This document shows positions 1-9,870 of a stretch of 64,000 nt of DNA, piece after piece. The stretch spans positions 1 through 64,000 of the forward strand of contig JAUSCD010000030.1 of assembly GCA_030651695.1 (NCBI GenBank), in the 5' to 3' direction. The first letter of the stretch is position 1, and each line of letters opens with the position of its first letter. The stretch comes from Pseudohongiella sp. (GTDB taxonomy: Bacteria > Pseudomonadota > Gammaproteobacteria > Pseudomonadales > Pseudohongiellaceae). Under the pieces are notes generated by a model. It saw only the letters and a program-made list of their open reading frames with translations. It ran no database searches and was not told where the DNA came from. The position numbers and the translations under genes are program-made.

Positions 1-2
1 GG

Positions 3-122
3 CAGGATATATTTGCTTACATCGAAATGTTTTACAATCCAGTTCGTCGACACGGAACTAATGGAAATGTGTCGCCGGCCGAGTATGAAAAGAGTTACTT
101 TAAGCAGCTGGGAAGTGTCTAG
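3..122 (+). mobile_element. IS3-family transposase (OrfB) C-terminus, 5' truncated by window edge
   Basis: Frame 3 reads QDIFAYIEMFYNPVRRHGTNGNVSPAEYEKSYFKQLGSV*, typical of the C-terminal end of IS3-family DDE transposases (YIEMFYNxxRRH..G..SPxEYE). Not in the ORF track because it has no start in the window. Confidence 0.9.
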
Positions 123-140
123 AGAACTGGTAGCGATTCA
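117..140. repeat. Probable IS3-family right terminal inverted repeat (IRR)
   Basis: gtctagagaactggtagcgattca directly overlaps the transposase stop and resembles IS3-family ends (reverse complement TGAATCGCTACCAGTTCTCTAGAC, TG...CA termini). Left end not in window. Confidence 0.6.
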
Positions 141-366
141 GAATACACCTGGCCGCTTCAGTTTTAAATCACCGGTTACAGTGCTGGATGTAATTGCAGA
201 GGCTGGTGGATTCACACCGTTTGCTGCAAGTTCCAGAGTAGTGATACTCAGAAGTGAAAGCGGAGTGACCCGCCGGATACCATTCAATTACCGTCGTGTA
301 ACGCGTGGCCGCACGCCTCCTGAGCAGATCATGGTGCTTCCGGGCGACATCGTAATGGTCCCGTGA
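141..366 (+). pseudogene. Polysaccharide export (Wza/SLBB) protein, C-terminal fragment truncated at IS end
   Basis: NTPGRFSFKSPVTVLDVIAEAGGFTPFAASSRVVILRSESG...FNYRRV...EQIMVLPGDIVMVP matches the SLBB/export C-terminus; upstream codons in this frame belong to the IS. Confidence 0.75.
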
Positions 367-403
367 GTGACCACACGTTCCGGAACCATGACTTTAAAAA
401 CCA

Positions 404-1921
404 TTGCTCCATAACCTTGCAGGTAAACGTTTGCTGCCTAATATAATTAATATCGTGATGCGCCGGAAGTGGACAATACTGGGAGGCTTCCTTTTTATGT
501 TCGCCACCTGCGCCAGCCTTATTTTTGCACTACCGGATATGTACCGTGGATCCACAACTGTGTTGTTGGGCCAGGATGCGATCTCGGATTCTGTTGTCGG
601 GTCGGGCAATATCGGACAACTGGAACAACGCCTGCATGTCATCCGGCAGGAGTTGCTGGGCAGAGAGCAACTGATTGCCTTGATTCAGCGTTTTAATCTA
701 TATGAAGGTTGGCGGGACAAAGTGCCTACGGCGACTCTGCTGGATCGAATGCGTAAGGACATTCACATTTCACAGTCAGTTACCAGCCAGGTCAGTTTGC
801 AGCGCGGGCAATCCGCACCCATGCAGGTAAGGATAGGTTATCAAGGCTGGTCTCCCGAAGAAGTAGCTGAAGTCAGCAATGCACTTGCAGACATCTATCG
901 CGAAAAGTACGAAGGCATTCGCATTGATCAGGCGAGCCGGACAACGGACTTCCTGCGTGGAGAGCTTGAAGATGTTGCAAAAAGAATGCGGGAACAGGAG
1001 GAGCAGATAGATGCATTCAGAAGTGCAAATCTTGGGCAACTTCCCCAACAGGAAGGCATGAATCTGGCAACGCTGGAAAGGCTGAATTCAGATCTGCGTA
1101 TCAATGGCGAACGGCAGATGCAGCTTCAGAACCGGCGCAGTGAAATCCAGGCAGGAGAATTCCGCACAGTAGCAGGTATAGCTGGCGAATCACGACTTGA
1201 GCTGTTGCGTCGCGAGTTGGCCGTGATGCGTACGCGCTACAGCGAACGGCACCCTGGCATGATCAGATTGCAGGAAGAAATCAATCAACTGGAGCAACAG
1301 GCCGTTCAGGCTGAAGAATCCGGTGGAATTGGTACAACGGTTAGTGTGGCCGAAGAATTCGCTCGCTTGAGAAGAGAAGAAAATGCGCTACGTGAATCGA
1401 TTGCTTCCATGCAATTGCGTCTTCAGTTGTCACCGGAAATTGGCCAGCGACTGGCGCAGATGAGTAATACCTACAACGCAATCCGTGAAGAACACCTTGT
1501 GCTGCAGCGTCGATTTCAGGACGCGCGGCTGGCTGAGTCTCTGGAGTCACAGCAAACAAGGCAGTTTCAGGTGTTAGAGCTTGCACTACCGCCAGACTTT
1601 TCTTCCGCACCAAACAGGCCACGGCTATTGGTTATGGCGTTTGTGCTGAGCTGTGCTGCCATATTTGCCCTGATCTTTATCGTCGAGCAACTTACCCAGA
1701 CATTCTACAGTTCACACGATCTCAGGAGTTTCAGTTCTTTGCCGGTGCTTGCAAGTATCAGGCATATAGAGACCACAGGCGCCCGTGTAAAGAATGCCGC
1801 CACTTCGGTGATCGTGCTGCTCATTTATGTACTACTTCTACTGGCTGCAGTCGGATTTATTTACAGCAACGGACTGACAGCCAAAGGTTTGGTCTGGCTG
1901 GTGGCGGGCAACTATGTTTGA
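404..1921 (+). CDS. Wzz/GumC-family polysaccharide chain-length determinant protein
   Basis: TTG start; N-terminal TM (RRKWTILGGFLFMFATCASLIF), long coiled coil, RYSERHPGMIRLQEEI motif, C-terminal TMs. Confidence 0.85.
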   Translation: MLHNLAGKRLLPNIINIVMRRKWTILGGFLFMFATCASLIFALPDMYRGSTTVLLGQDAISDSVVGSGNIGQLEQRLHVIRQELLGREQLIALIQRFNLYEGWRDKVPTATLLDRMRKDIHISQSVTSQVSLQRGQSAPMQVRIGYQGWSPEEVAEVSNALADIYREKYEGIRIDQASRTTDFLRGELEDVAKRMREQEEQIDAFRSANLGQLPQQEGMNLATLERLNSDLRINGERQMQLQNRRSEIQAGEFRTVAGIAGESRLELLRRELAVMRTRYSERHPGMIRLQEEINQLEQQAVQAEESGGIGTTVSVAEEFARLRREENALRESIASMQLRLQLSPEIGQRLAQMSNTYNAIREEHLVLQRRFQDARLAESLESQQTRQFQVLELALPPDFSSAPNRPRLLVMAFVLSCAAIFALIFIVEQLTQTFYSSHDLRSFSSLPVLASIRHIETTGARVKNAATSVIVLLIYVLLLLAAVGFIYSNGLTAKGLVWLVAGNYV

Positions 1922-2606
1922 GATCTCTGAAAAACGCGCGCTGGATCCTAAGCTGGTGAATTTGCTGAAGCCAAATTCGACTTATGCTGAAAGCTACCAG
2001 CGTCTGCGCCTGTCGGTTGAAAGTAGCCGGAACCGTGATGAAGGTGTGGTTGTTGCTATTGCAAGTCCGGTTAAAGGAGAAGGCAAGACGCTGACGGCAA
2101 TCAATCTGGCTGCAGCGCTGGCGCAAAACCCGGCGCACAAAGTGCTGTTGATTGATTTGAATTTGCGACCTACGCAGAACTCCATAAAAGAATATCTGGG
2201 CATACAAAAATGGAGAGCGCCCGGGGTCGTCGAAAATGTACTTGGCAAAGCGATCGACTGGGATCAGCTTGCCCAAACTATGCCTGCGCTGAATCTGCAC
2301 TTTATGCCATCCGGGCAACAGGCACAGTCACCTTATGAGATTCTGAATTCCGGAAAAATGGGTGAAATGGTTGCTGAGGCGCGTCGCCGCTATGACTTTG
2401 TCATTCTGGACACGGCAGCTGTCACGCTGTTTGCAGACACTCAGTTGATTTCGCCGCTGGTTGACAAATTTGTGGTTCTGGTAGCCGCCGGAGAAACCTC
2501 AAAGAAACAACTGGGCGACTGTCTGAACCTGATGCCGCCGGATAAAGTCATGGGGCTGGTTATCAACAGCAGCAAAAAAACAGGTGGTGGGGACTATGCG
2601 GTCTAA
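1914..2606 (+). CDS. CpsD/CapB-like tyrosine autokinase-type P-loop ATPase
   Basis: SPVKGEGKTLTAINLAAALAQ Walker A; VLLIDLNLRPT in Walker A' position; FVILDTAAV Walker B; ATG overlaps upstream stop. Confidence 0.85.
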   Translation: MFEISEKRALDPKLVNLLKPNSTYAESYQRLRLSVESSRNRDEGVVVAIASPVKGEGKTLTAINLAAALAQNPAHKVLLIDLNLRPTQNSIKEYLGIQKWRAPGVVENVLGKAIDWDQLAQTMPALNLHFMPSGQQAQSPYEILNSGKMGEMVAEARRRYDFVILDTAAVTLFADTQLISPLVDKFVVLVAAGETSKKQLGDCLNLMPPDKVMGLVINSSKKTGGGDYAV

Positions 2607-3624
2607 TACACACAGACAGCAAGGAAAAAGAGTACTTATCCTTGGCACAGGAATGTTTGCAATCACGCTGGCAAATGAAATCCTTGAGCGGCCCCAGTGT
2701 GGAATGGTCATCATCGGTCTCGTATCAGAGCACGCAAAAAGCAGCGTCTACACAGTCAAATTTCCTCTACTGGGGGAGATCAAAGATCTGAGTAGAATAA
2801 TTCTTGAGCACAAGCCCGATCGAATTATTGTGACACTGGATGATCATGTGCTCATGGAACACTGTCACAGGCTGGTTGAAGAGAAATACTTCCGGCAGCT
2901 CCAGGTGGATGACGGGGAAGAGTTCTATGAGAGTCTCACAGGGAAGCTCGCAATTGACACTCTTTCACATCGATCGTTGATGTTGTCGAAAGACTTTCAG
3001 CTGCCGGTATCCACACAAATCATGTCGCGTATCTACAGTTTGATATTCGCCGGTGCAGGGATACTGGTGACAGCACCGCTGATGTTGTTGATTGCCATAC
3101 TGATAAAAATAGATTCACCCGGTCCGGTGTTGTTTGTGCAGAGCAGAATCGGTCTGGCAAACAAACCTTTTAATCTTTTCAAGTTCAGGACGATGCATCC
3201 TGCAACCGGGAAAACATCTGAATGGGTCTGTGACAACGCCAATCGCATCACGCGCGTTGGCCGCATACTCAGGAAGTTTAGGCTGGATGAACTTCCGCAG
3301 TTTTTTAATGTGCTATTAAACGACATGAACATAGTCGGGCCAAGACCGCATCCGGTATCAAATTACGAACTCTATGCTCTGGTTTCCAGAAATACGCCCG
3401 AAAGTGGCACGCCGATTCCTTACTACTATCTTCGCTGTCTGGTGCGCCCGGGAATCACCGGTTGGGCCCAGATAAAATATCGATATGCAAATAATCTTGC
3501 GGAGGAGATAGAAAAGCTGCGTTTCGATTTGTACTACATAAAACATTATTCCTTGTGGCTGGATGCAAGAATAATGTTGGAAACAATCAAAGTTGTGGTG
3601 CTCGGTCATGAGCAACGTTACTGA
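2584..3624 (+). CDS. Polyprenyl-phosphate sugar-1-phosphate transferase (PF02397, WcaJ/EpsB-like)
   Basis: N-terminal Rossmann-like segment (VLILGTGMFAITLANEI), TM hairpin, SPGPVLFVQSRIGLANKPFNLFKFRTM and LRKFRLDELPQFFNVLLNDMNIVGPRPH motifs. Confidence 0.93.
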   Translation: MVGTMRSNTHRQQGKRVLILGTGMFAITLANEILERPQCGMVIIGLVSEHAKSSVYTVKFPLLGEIKDLSRIILEHKPDRIIVTLDDHVLMEHCHRLVEEKYFRQLQVDDGEEFYESLTGKLAIDTLSHRSLMLSKDFQLPVSTQIMSRIYSLIFAGAGILVTAPLMLLIAILIKIDSPGPVLFVQSRIGLANKPFNLFKFRTMHPATGKTSEWVCDNANRITRVGRILRKFRLDELPQFFNVLLNDMNIVGPRPHPVSNYELYALVSRNTPESGTPIPYYYLRCLVRPGITGWAQIKYRYANNLAEEIEKLRFDLYYIKHYSLWLDARIMLETIKVVVLGHEQRY

Positions 3625-3668
3625 CCGCCGGCGCTGAATAATTCATGTAATCTAAAGGGAAGTCACTT

Positions 3669-5033
3669 GTGAATACTCTCAATCTTGTCTTGCGTGAAAA
3701 ACAATACTCTGGCTATCAACCTGACCACGAGACTCAGTTGTCGGAGCGTATAGCTGATCATACTGCGCGAATCACCGTTGTCGGTCAGGGTTATGTCGGT
3801 TTGCCACTGGCGGTAGAGTTTTGTCGCGTTGGCTTTAAAGTAATTGGCATTGACATCGACAAGGACCGCGTTAAAAGACTGAATCGTGGTGAGTCCCTGA
3901 CTCCTGATGTTTCGCATGAGTCGCTGCTGGAGATGCGGAATACCGGGCACTATGAAGCCAGCTGGGATTTCTCCGTGTTGCAGAACAGTGACGTGATCCT
4001 GATCTGTGTCCCCACGCCGCTTCGGAAATCCAAAGACCCGGATATTTCATACGTACTCGACACCGTTGAGAAGGTCGTGAAGTATCTGCGGCCGGGGCAG
4101 CTTATCATTCTCGAGTCGACTACGTATCCCGGTACAACAGAAGAACTTTTGTTGCCGTTGTTTCAGGCCAAGGCATACTCCGCCGGAGACGATGTGTTTC
4201 TGGCTTTCTCGCCTGAGCGGATCGATCCGGGTAATACCCAGTTTATGGTCAAGGACATCCCCAAGGTCACCGGTGGGGTTTCACCCGCGTGCACGCGTCT
4301 GGCTGCCCTGTTGTACCGGCAGATTGTCAGCAAGGTGGTAGAGGTTTCCAGCCCGCGGGTAGCTGAGTTGGCGAAACTCTATGAGAACGTATTTCGTAGT
4401 GTAAACATCGCGCTCGCTAACGAGTTCTCGCTGATGTGCCGCCAGCTGGGTGTCAATTCCCGCGAAGTGATTGATGCGGCTGCAAGCAAGCCTTTCGGTT
4501 TTATGCCGTTCTACCCCGGCCCGGGCATAGGGGGCCATTGCATTCCTATTGATCCGGCCTATCTCGCATGGAAAATGAAATTCAGCAACTACCAAGCGCG
4601 TTTTATTCCGTTAGCGGAAGAAATTAATCAGTCGATGCCGGGCCATGTTGTTGATCTGGTGAGTGATGCTTTGAACGAGCGCAAGCTTTGTCTGAATGGC
4701 GCAAAGGTGTTGGCAATAGGCGCTGCATACAAACGCGGTGTAGGCGATACCCGTGAGTCGCCGGCGCTGCAAATTATGGCGAGCCTGCTCAGACTTGGTG
4801 TGCAGCTCAGCTATGCAGATCCTTACGTGCCGGAGATAGTACTGGACGGGAAAACCTATCAGTCTGAACAGCTGGACGCTGCGGTCTTAAAAGCCAGCGA
4901 TTGTGTGCTGATATTGACAGACCATGACAACCTCAACTATCAGGACATGGCGACACATGCATCGTTAATAGTAGACACCCGGGGTGCAATGCGCGGTATC
5001 GAAACCGGCAGCGCACAGATCGTCAATCTCTGA
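3669..5033 (+). CDS. UDP-N-acetylhexosamine/UDP-hexose 6-dehydrogenase (WbpA/TviB-like)
   Basis: ITVVGQGYVGLPLAVEFCRVGFKVIGIDID; PGPGIGGHCIPIDPAYLAWK catalytic Cys motif. Confidence 0.92.
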   Translation: MNTLNLVLREKQYSGYQPDHETQLSERIADHTARITVVGQGYVGLPLAVEFCRVGFKVIGIDIDKDRVKRLNRGESLTPDVSHESLLEMRNTGHYEASWDFSVLQNSDVILICVPTPLRKSKDPDISYVLDTVEKVVKYLRPGQLIILESTTYPGTTEELLLPLFQAKAYSAGDDVFLAFSPERIDPGNTQFMVKDIPKVTGGVSPACTRLAALLYRQIVSKVVEVSSPRVAELAKLYENVFRSVNIALANEFSLMCRQLGVNSREVIDAAASKPFGFMPFYPGPGIGGHCIPIDPAYLAWKMKFSNYQARFIPLAEEINQSMPGHVVDLVSDALNERKLCLNGAKVLAIGAAYKRGVGDTRESPALQIMASLLRLGVQLSYADPYVPEIVLDGKTYQSEQLDAAVLKASDCVLILTDHDNLNYQDMATHASLIVDTRGAMRGIETGSAQIVNL

Positions 5034-5037
5034 TTGT

Positions 5038-6390
5038 ATGATAAAACCGGAAGTACAGGAGTGGTGGCGAAAAGACAGGGAAGTCTGTGCGTCGGATCAT
5101 GATTTGGTGCAAAAGTTGGCACCAGCGCGCGGTGTGCTTATTGAGCCGGTTGACCGGGAAAGTGCGTGGTCTTTTTATGCTCTGGTGGTATTCAGCTTTA
5201 TCCTGCTTCTGGCGCCGCAACAGATATTTCCGGTTCTCGCGCCCTTACGGATTGCGATGTTATCGATAGTGCTGGTTGTTACTGTCCATGTGGGTAGCCG
5301 GCTGTCACGTCAGTTGCCAGTAATGCACTATCCGCCTGGTGTCGTCATTGCTCTGGCGTTGACGGGTTGGGCCGTGTTGACAATTCCCCTCTCCGTATGG
5401 CCAGGGGGAAGCCTGTCGTTTCTGACGTCGAAATACTTCAAAACGATTATTGTCTTCCTGTTGTTAGCTAACGTGATTAGCACCATGGGCAGATTGAGGG
5501 GAATATTCTGGGCCCTGGTGCTGATGTCAATTCCGCTCGCCGCAACTGCCATAAACAATTTTCTGACGGGTTCTACCATGAGCGGAGGTGAGCGCATTAT
5601 TGGTTACGATGCGCCGCTCGCTGAAAACCCCAACGACATGGCGCTCTTGCTCAATCTCTTTCTGCCTTTAGCGGTCGGAATATTTCTGAGAGAGAAGAGG
5701 CCAGTTGTCAGACTTTTTCTGCTGGGCGTTGTCGGATTGATGATAGTCGCGATATTCGCAACATTCTCACGCGCAGGATTTCTGACGTTGGGCGTTACAT
5801 TTTTTTGTTATATGTTTTTTCTGCGAAACAGGCCGGAGCGTTTCTACGCACCTGTCATTCTTGTGATATGTGTCATGGCACTGCCGTTGGTGCCGGGCGA
5901 CTATATCGGGCGACTGAGTACGATTACAAATATAGAAAATGACACGACCGGATCAGCACAGATACGCCTGCGGGATTCTATCGCAGCAGTGAACATCGTT
6001 CTGGACAATCCGTTGACGGGTGCCGGGGTGGGCATGAATACCTTGGCCATGAATGAGGCGCGCGGTGCTACGTGGACAGAGATCCATAATGTCTATCTGA
6101 CACTTGCTGTTGAACTGGGTCTGCCGGGATTGATATTGTTCCTGATGTTACTGGGTGCAGCCTTGAAAACTACAAGGATGATTATGGATTCTGCTCGTGG
6201 AAATACTCAGCAGTACGACCTCTACTGCTTTGCGGAAGCGCTTCGGGTCAGTCTGATAGCCTTCAGCGTAGCAGCTGTTTTTCATCCCGTGGCTTACCAT
6301 TTCTACTTCTACTACATCGCCGGTATCGCCATGGCGTTGACGCAGATCCGTAGTCATATAGATCACGGCAGTAGCGTCGCCTCAACATGA
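5038..6390 (+). CDS. O-antigen ligase/polymerase (Wzy-like) membrane protein
   Basis: Polytopic; GERIIGYDAPLAENPNDMALLLNLFLPLAV and ...GAGVGMNTLAMNEA...HNVYLTLAVELGLPGLILF typical of PF04932; likely start at 5038 rather than 4984. Confidence 0.85.
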   Translation: MIKPEVQEWWRKDREVCASDHDLVQKLAPARGVLIEPVDRESAWSFYALVVFSFILLLAPQQIFPVLAPLRIAMLSIVLVVTVHVGSRLSRQLPVMHYPPGVVIALALTGWAVLTIPLSVWPGGSLSFLTSKYFKTIIVFLLLANVISTMGRLRGIFWALVLMSIPLAATAINNFLTGSTMSGGERIIGYDAPLAENPNDMALLLNLFLPLAVGIFLREKRPVVRLFLLGVVGLMIVAIFATFSRAGFLTLGVTFFCYMFFLRNRPERFYAPVILVICVMALPLVPGDYIGRLSTITNIENDTTGSAQIRLRDSIAAVNIVLDNPLTGAGVGMNTLAMNEARGATWTEIHNVYLTLAVELGLPGLILFLMLLGAALKTTRMIMDSARGNTQQYDLYCFAEALRVSLIAFSVAAVFHPVAYHFYFYYIAGIAMALTQIRSHIDHGSSVAST

Positions 6391-7616
6391 AAAAAACTGA
6401 AAACCAGATCCCGGGTGAACACCAGCAGCCCGGCCGTATCAAGCTGCTTAAAGTTGTCACCAGTTTCCTGAGTGGTGGTACCGAAGGGCAGGTGGACTGT
6501 CTGGCTAAAGCGATTGACCGGACCGTGTTTGATCTGGGATTTGCCTGCCTGCATAAAGAAGGGCCATTTCTTGAGGAATTGGAGCGGCTGAACATATCTG
6601 TCAAGGAATTTCCGATCGGAAAGTTCTCGCATCCAAAAACGTATGTGCAGCAACTTAAACTCGCGATGTATATGAAATCGGAAAAAGTGCAGATTTCGCA
6701 TAGCTATAACTTCTACTCAAATCTAGTTGCCGTCCCTGCCGCTAAAATGGCCGGTGTCCCCGTTGTAATAGCATCCATCAGAGACCGTGGAGTCTATCTG
6801 ACCCCCATGCAAAAGCGGGTGCAGAGGTGGACTTGCAGCATGGCTGATCTGGTACTTGTAAATGCAGAGGCAATCCGCGACTGGCTTATAGACCAGGGCG
6901 TCCCCGCAGCGAAAATAAGCGTGATAAAAAATGGGCTGGATTTGTCGAGTTATCAACACAATGATAAATCGCCTAGTATTCGCGAGGAGCTGGGGATCGA
7001 GTCAAAATCCAGACTGGTAGCGATGCTATCGCGGCTGAATCCCCAAAAGGGGGTTGAAGAGTTCTTGCATGCAGCGGTTGCAGTCAGTAACAGACACGCA
7101 GACGTGAATTTTCTGGTGGTTGGTGAAAAGCTTGGCTACAAGGATGGAGCTGTTACCCGTGATTCAGAGTATCACGAACATCTCCAGTCTCTCGCTGACA
7201 GCCTCGGAATTGCCGGGCGTGTAAGCTTCACAGGTCACCGCAACGACGTAAGTAATATTCTCCCACAGTGCGACCTGTCTGTTTTGCCGTCTCACAGTGA
7301 AGGTTTGTCTAACGCACTCATTGAATCAATGGCTGCAAGTCTGCCGATTGTTGCGACTGACGTTGGTGGTAATCCCGAGTTGGTAAAACACAATGTAAAT
7401 GGGTTTCTGGTCCCTGTGCAGGACGCTACTGCTTTGGCTGCCGCCATCAACAGAATTCTGGACGATCCGAAAATGGCGGCCTGTTTCGGATTTGCATCCA
7501 GGCAGCTATGCGAGGAGCAATTCTCCACCGTGCGTATGGCGGCACTCACTCAGCAGCTGTACAAGAGCGAGATACAAAAAAGAAGTCATCCCCATGTTGT
7601 GGAGAAAACAAATTGA
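6387..7616 (+). CDS. Glycosyltransferase family 4
   Basis: LVAMLSRLNPQKGVEEFLHAA, CDLSVLPSHSEGLSNALIESMAASLPIVATDVGGNPELV; ATGA overlap with upstream gene. Confidence 0.93.
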   Translation: MKKTENQIPGEHQQPGRIKLLKVVTSFLSGGTEGQVDCLAKAIDRTVFDLGFACLHKEGPFLEELERLNISVKEFPIGKFSHPKTYVQQLKLAMYMKSEKVQISHSYNFYSNLVAVPAAKMAGVPVVIASIRDRGVYLTPMQKRVQRWTCSMADLVLVNAEAIRDWLIDQGVPAAKISVIKNGLDLSSYQHNDKSPSIREELGIESKSRLVAMLSRLNPQKGVEEFLHAAVAVSNRHADVNFLVVGEKLGYKDGAVTRDSEYHEHLQSLADSLGIAGRVSFTGHRNDVSNILPQCDLSVLPSHSEGLSNALIESMAASLPIVATDVGGNPELVKHNVNGFLVPVQDATALAAAINRILDDPKMAACFGFASRQLCEEQFSTVRMAALTQQLYKSEIQKRSHPHVVEKTN

Positions 7617-8746
7617 GTCAGCTCAGTATCCGTTGTCTGGAAAGTACTGCAGATTTCCTCGCGATAAGAGAACAGTGGAACGATCTGCTGAACCGTAGTC
7701 AATGCAATACCATATTCATGAGTTGGGAATGGCAATATACCTGGTGGCAGAATCTGTCCGAAAAACGCTCCCTTGCCATTTTTGTCATTCATGATGGTGA
7801 TCAACTGATTGCCTTGGCACCTATGGCAATGCGTCCACCGGACTTTGCCCGGTTGGTGCCATTCAAAGCGTTGGAAATACTGGGCGCAGGAAATGTCGGC
7901 TCTGATTACCTGAGTATCATCGTGCGTGAAGGTTTCGAGAATCAGGCATTGTCCATGTTGGGCAGCCGGTTGATGAGCAATAATTCTGTTATCGAGTTCA
8001 GTAACACCGAACGCAGTTCCGGCATCATGACAATGGCCGCATTGAAGATGCAGAAGAACGGGTGTCAGACGTTTCGCCATACCCAAAGTTTCAGTCCTTA
8101 TATTGATCTGTCGTCACATACATGGAGCAGTTACATCGCGCCAAAGGCAGCGCGTTTCAACAAGAAGTACAGACGCCTGAAAAAAGAGTTCGATGTGCGG
8201 CTGGTGCAGACCGAAAGTGAAGAGAAACGCGGGGAAGATCTCGACATTCTTATAGGTCTCCACCTTAAGCGTTGGGATGGAAGGGGGGGCTCGAACGCCT
8301 TTGATTCCGAAAATCTGCGTAAATTTCATCATGCATTTACCGCATTGGCCCTGGAGAAAAAATGGCTTAGGCTGTTTACCTTATGGCTCGATGATAGACC
8401 TGCAGCCTCCGTCTACGGGTTCTTCTATCAGAACACTTACTACTACTATCAGGCCGGGTTTGATCCGTCATACAGCCAGTTCAGCGTCGGCTATCTTGCC
8501 GTTGGGCTCATCATTCAGCAGGCATTCGAAGAAGGTGCCAAGGAGTTCGACATGTTGCGCGGAGAGGAAGAATATAAATACACCTGGGCAAACAATGAAA
8601 GAGAGATAGTCCGGCTCAGTATTTTTCCGCCCAGTCTTAAGGGCTATCTGTGCGCGCGAACTATGGAAGTCAGGAAGAGCATAAAATACATAGTCAACAG
8701 GCGAGCAAACTCCGGTTCGTCTGCGCGTCATCAAGCGGCGAGTTGA
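7613..8746 (+). CDS. FemAB/CelD-like GNAT-fold acyltransferase
   Basis: TNTIFMSWEWQYTWW-type N-terminus (CNTIFMSWEWQYTWWQNL), DRPAASVYGFFYQNTYYYYQAGFDPSYSQFSVGYLAVGLIIQQAFEEGAKEFDMLRGEEEYKYTW; probable TTG start overlapping upstream TGA. Confidence 0.85.
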   Translation: MSQLSIRCLESTADFLAIREQWNDLLNRSQCNTIFMSWEWQYTWWQNLSEKRSLAIFVIHDGDQLIALAPMAMRPPDFARLVPFKALEILGAGNVGSDYLSIIVREGFENQALSMLGSRLMSNNSVIEFSNTERSSGIMTMAALKMQKNGCQTFRHTQSFSPYIDLSSHTWSSYIAPKAARFNKKYRRLKKEFDVRLVQTESEEKRGEDLDILIGLHLKRWDGRGGSNAFDSENLRKFHHAFTALALEKKWLRLFTLWLDDRPAASVYGFFYQNTYYYYQAGFDPSYSQFSVGYLAVGLIIQQAFEEGAKEFDMLRGEEEYKYTWANNEREIVRLSIFPPSLKGYLCARTMEVRKSIKYIVNRRANSGSSARHQAAS

Positions 8747-8790
8747 GCTCAATCCACAAAGAAGTACAGCAGTGAATTTCTGGAGAGATC

Positions 8791-9870
8791 ATGCCTGCCT
8801 TACGCAAGCTAATAAAAACTACAGGCGCCAGTGTATTGAACTGCCTGGCTATCGACAAGCTGATAGGAATGGGCAATGGGGCCAGGCGTGCTCCTCTGAT
8901 TGTTTGTTACCACCGGGTGGTCAGAGATTTTGTGGACTCTTCTGTACACAGTATGCCCTCGCTGCTGATCAGCACGGAAATGTTCGAGAAGCAACTGGAC
9001 TGGCTTGCCGAGAACTATGATCTTGTGTCCATGGACGAAGTTATGCAGGCATTAAATGGCAACAGAAAAGCCGGAAAGAAGCAGCTTGCGACAATCACCT
9101 TTGATGACGGATACGTCGATTTCTATTGGAATGCGTTTCCGATACTTAAAAGAAAAGGAATTGCTTCGTGTGTATTTGTGGTGACCAACCTCGTAGGCAC
9201 AGAGAACTTGCAAACGCACGACGAGTTATATCTCATGCTGTCGTTATGCATGTCACCCGAAACACCGCTGGCCAGAATTGCGGCCGATACACAAACAAAA
9301 AGACTTGTGCAGATTATAGGCAAGCAGCCTGATCCGTATTCTGCCGCCAGACATATTCTTTCCAGTTTCTCCAATTCCGAAGTAATTCAACTTATAGAGT
9401 TGATGCGGGATCGGATCCATGTGTCTGCGCAGCATCTGAAAGAGCTGCGATCCCTGAGCTGGTCGATGTTACGCACACTCAGTGTGCAAGGGGTCACAAT
9501 TGGTTCTCACACGCAGTCTCACGCACTTCTGCCGCGGTATGAACAGACACTGATGGAAAAGGAATTGGCCGCATCGCGCAGACGACTTGAACTGGAGTTG
9601 GGTATGCCAATCAAGTATCTGGCATACCCGGATGGCCAGTTTGATGAGCGTACAGCTCAGGCGGCAGAGGCTGCAGGTTATGCGGCCGCAGTGACAACGT
9701 GCCAGCACACGAGCACAAAACGCCCGAATTTTGCGCTCCCGCGCCGTTTGTTGTGGGAAAAGTCGTGTACCAACAGGCGGGACGAGTTTTCTCCGGCAAT
9801 CATGAGCTGTCTGCTGAACGGAGTGTTTCAGTATCCTGATAACTGCGCTCAGGATCATAGTGTTTCGTGA
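8791..9870 (+). CDS. Polysaccharide deacetylase (NodB/CE4)
   Basis: ATITFDDGYVDFYWNAFPILKRKGI, VTIGSHTQSHALL, YLAYPDGQFDERTAQAAEAAGYAAAVTT. Confidence 0.93.
   Translation: MPALRKLIKTTGASVLNCLAIDKLIGMGNGARRAPLIVCYHRVVRDFVDSSVHSMPSLLISTEMFEKQLDWLAENYDLVSMDEVMQALNGNRKAGKKQLATITFDDGYVDFYWNAFPILKRKGIASCVFVVTNLVGTENLQTHDELYLMLSLCMSPETPLARIAADTQTKRLVQIIGKQPDPYSAARHILSSFSNSEVIQLIELMRDRIHVSAQHLKELRSLSWSMLRTLSVQGVTIGSHTQSHALLPRYEQTLMEKELAASRRRLELELGMPIKYLAYPDGQFDERTAQAAEAAGYAAAVTTCQHTSTKRPNFALPRRLLWEKSCTNRRDEFSPAIMSCLLNGVFQYPDNCAQDHSVS

Noticed and set aside
13-366. Track ORF 13..366 as a complete 117-aa protein
   Set aside because: Its N-terminal ~43 codons are out-of-frame transposase/IS end DNA; only the C-terminal part is a real exporter fragment.
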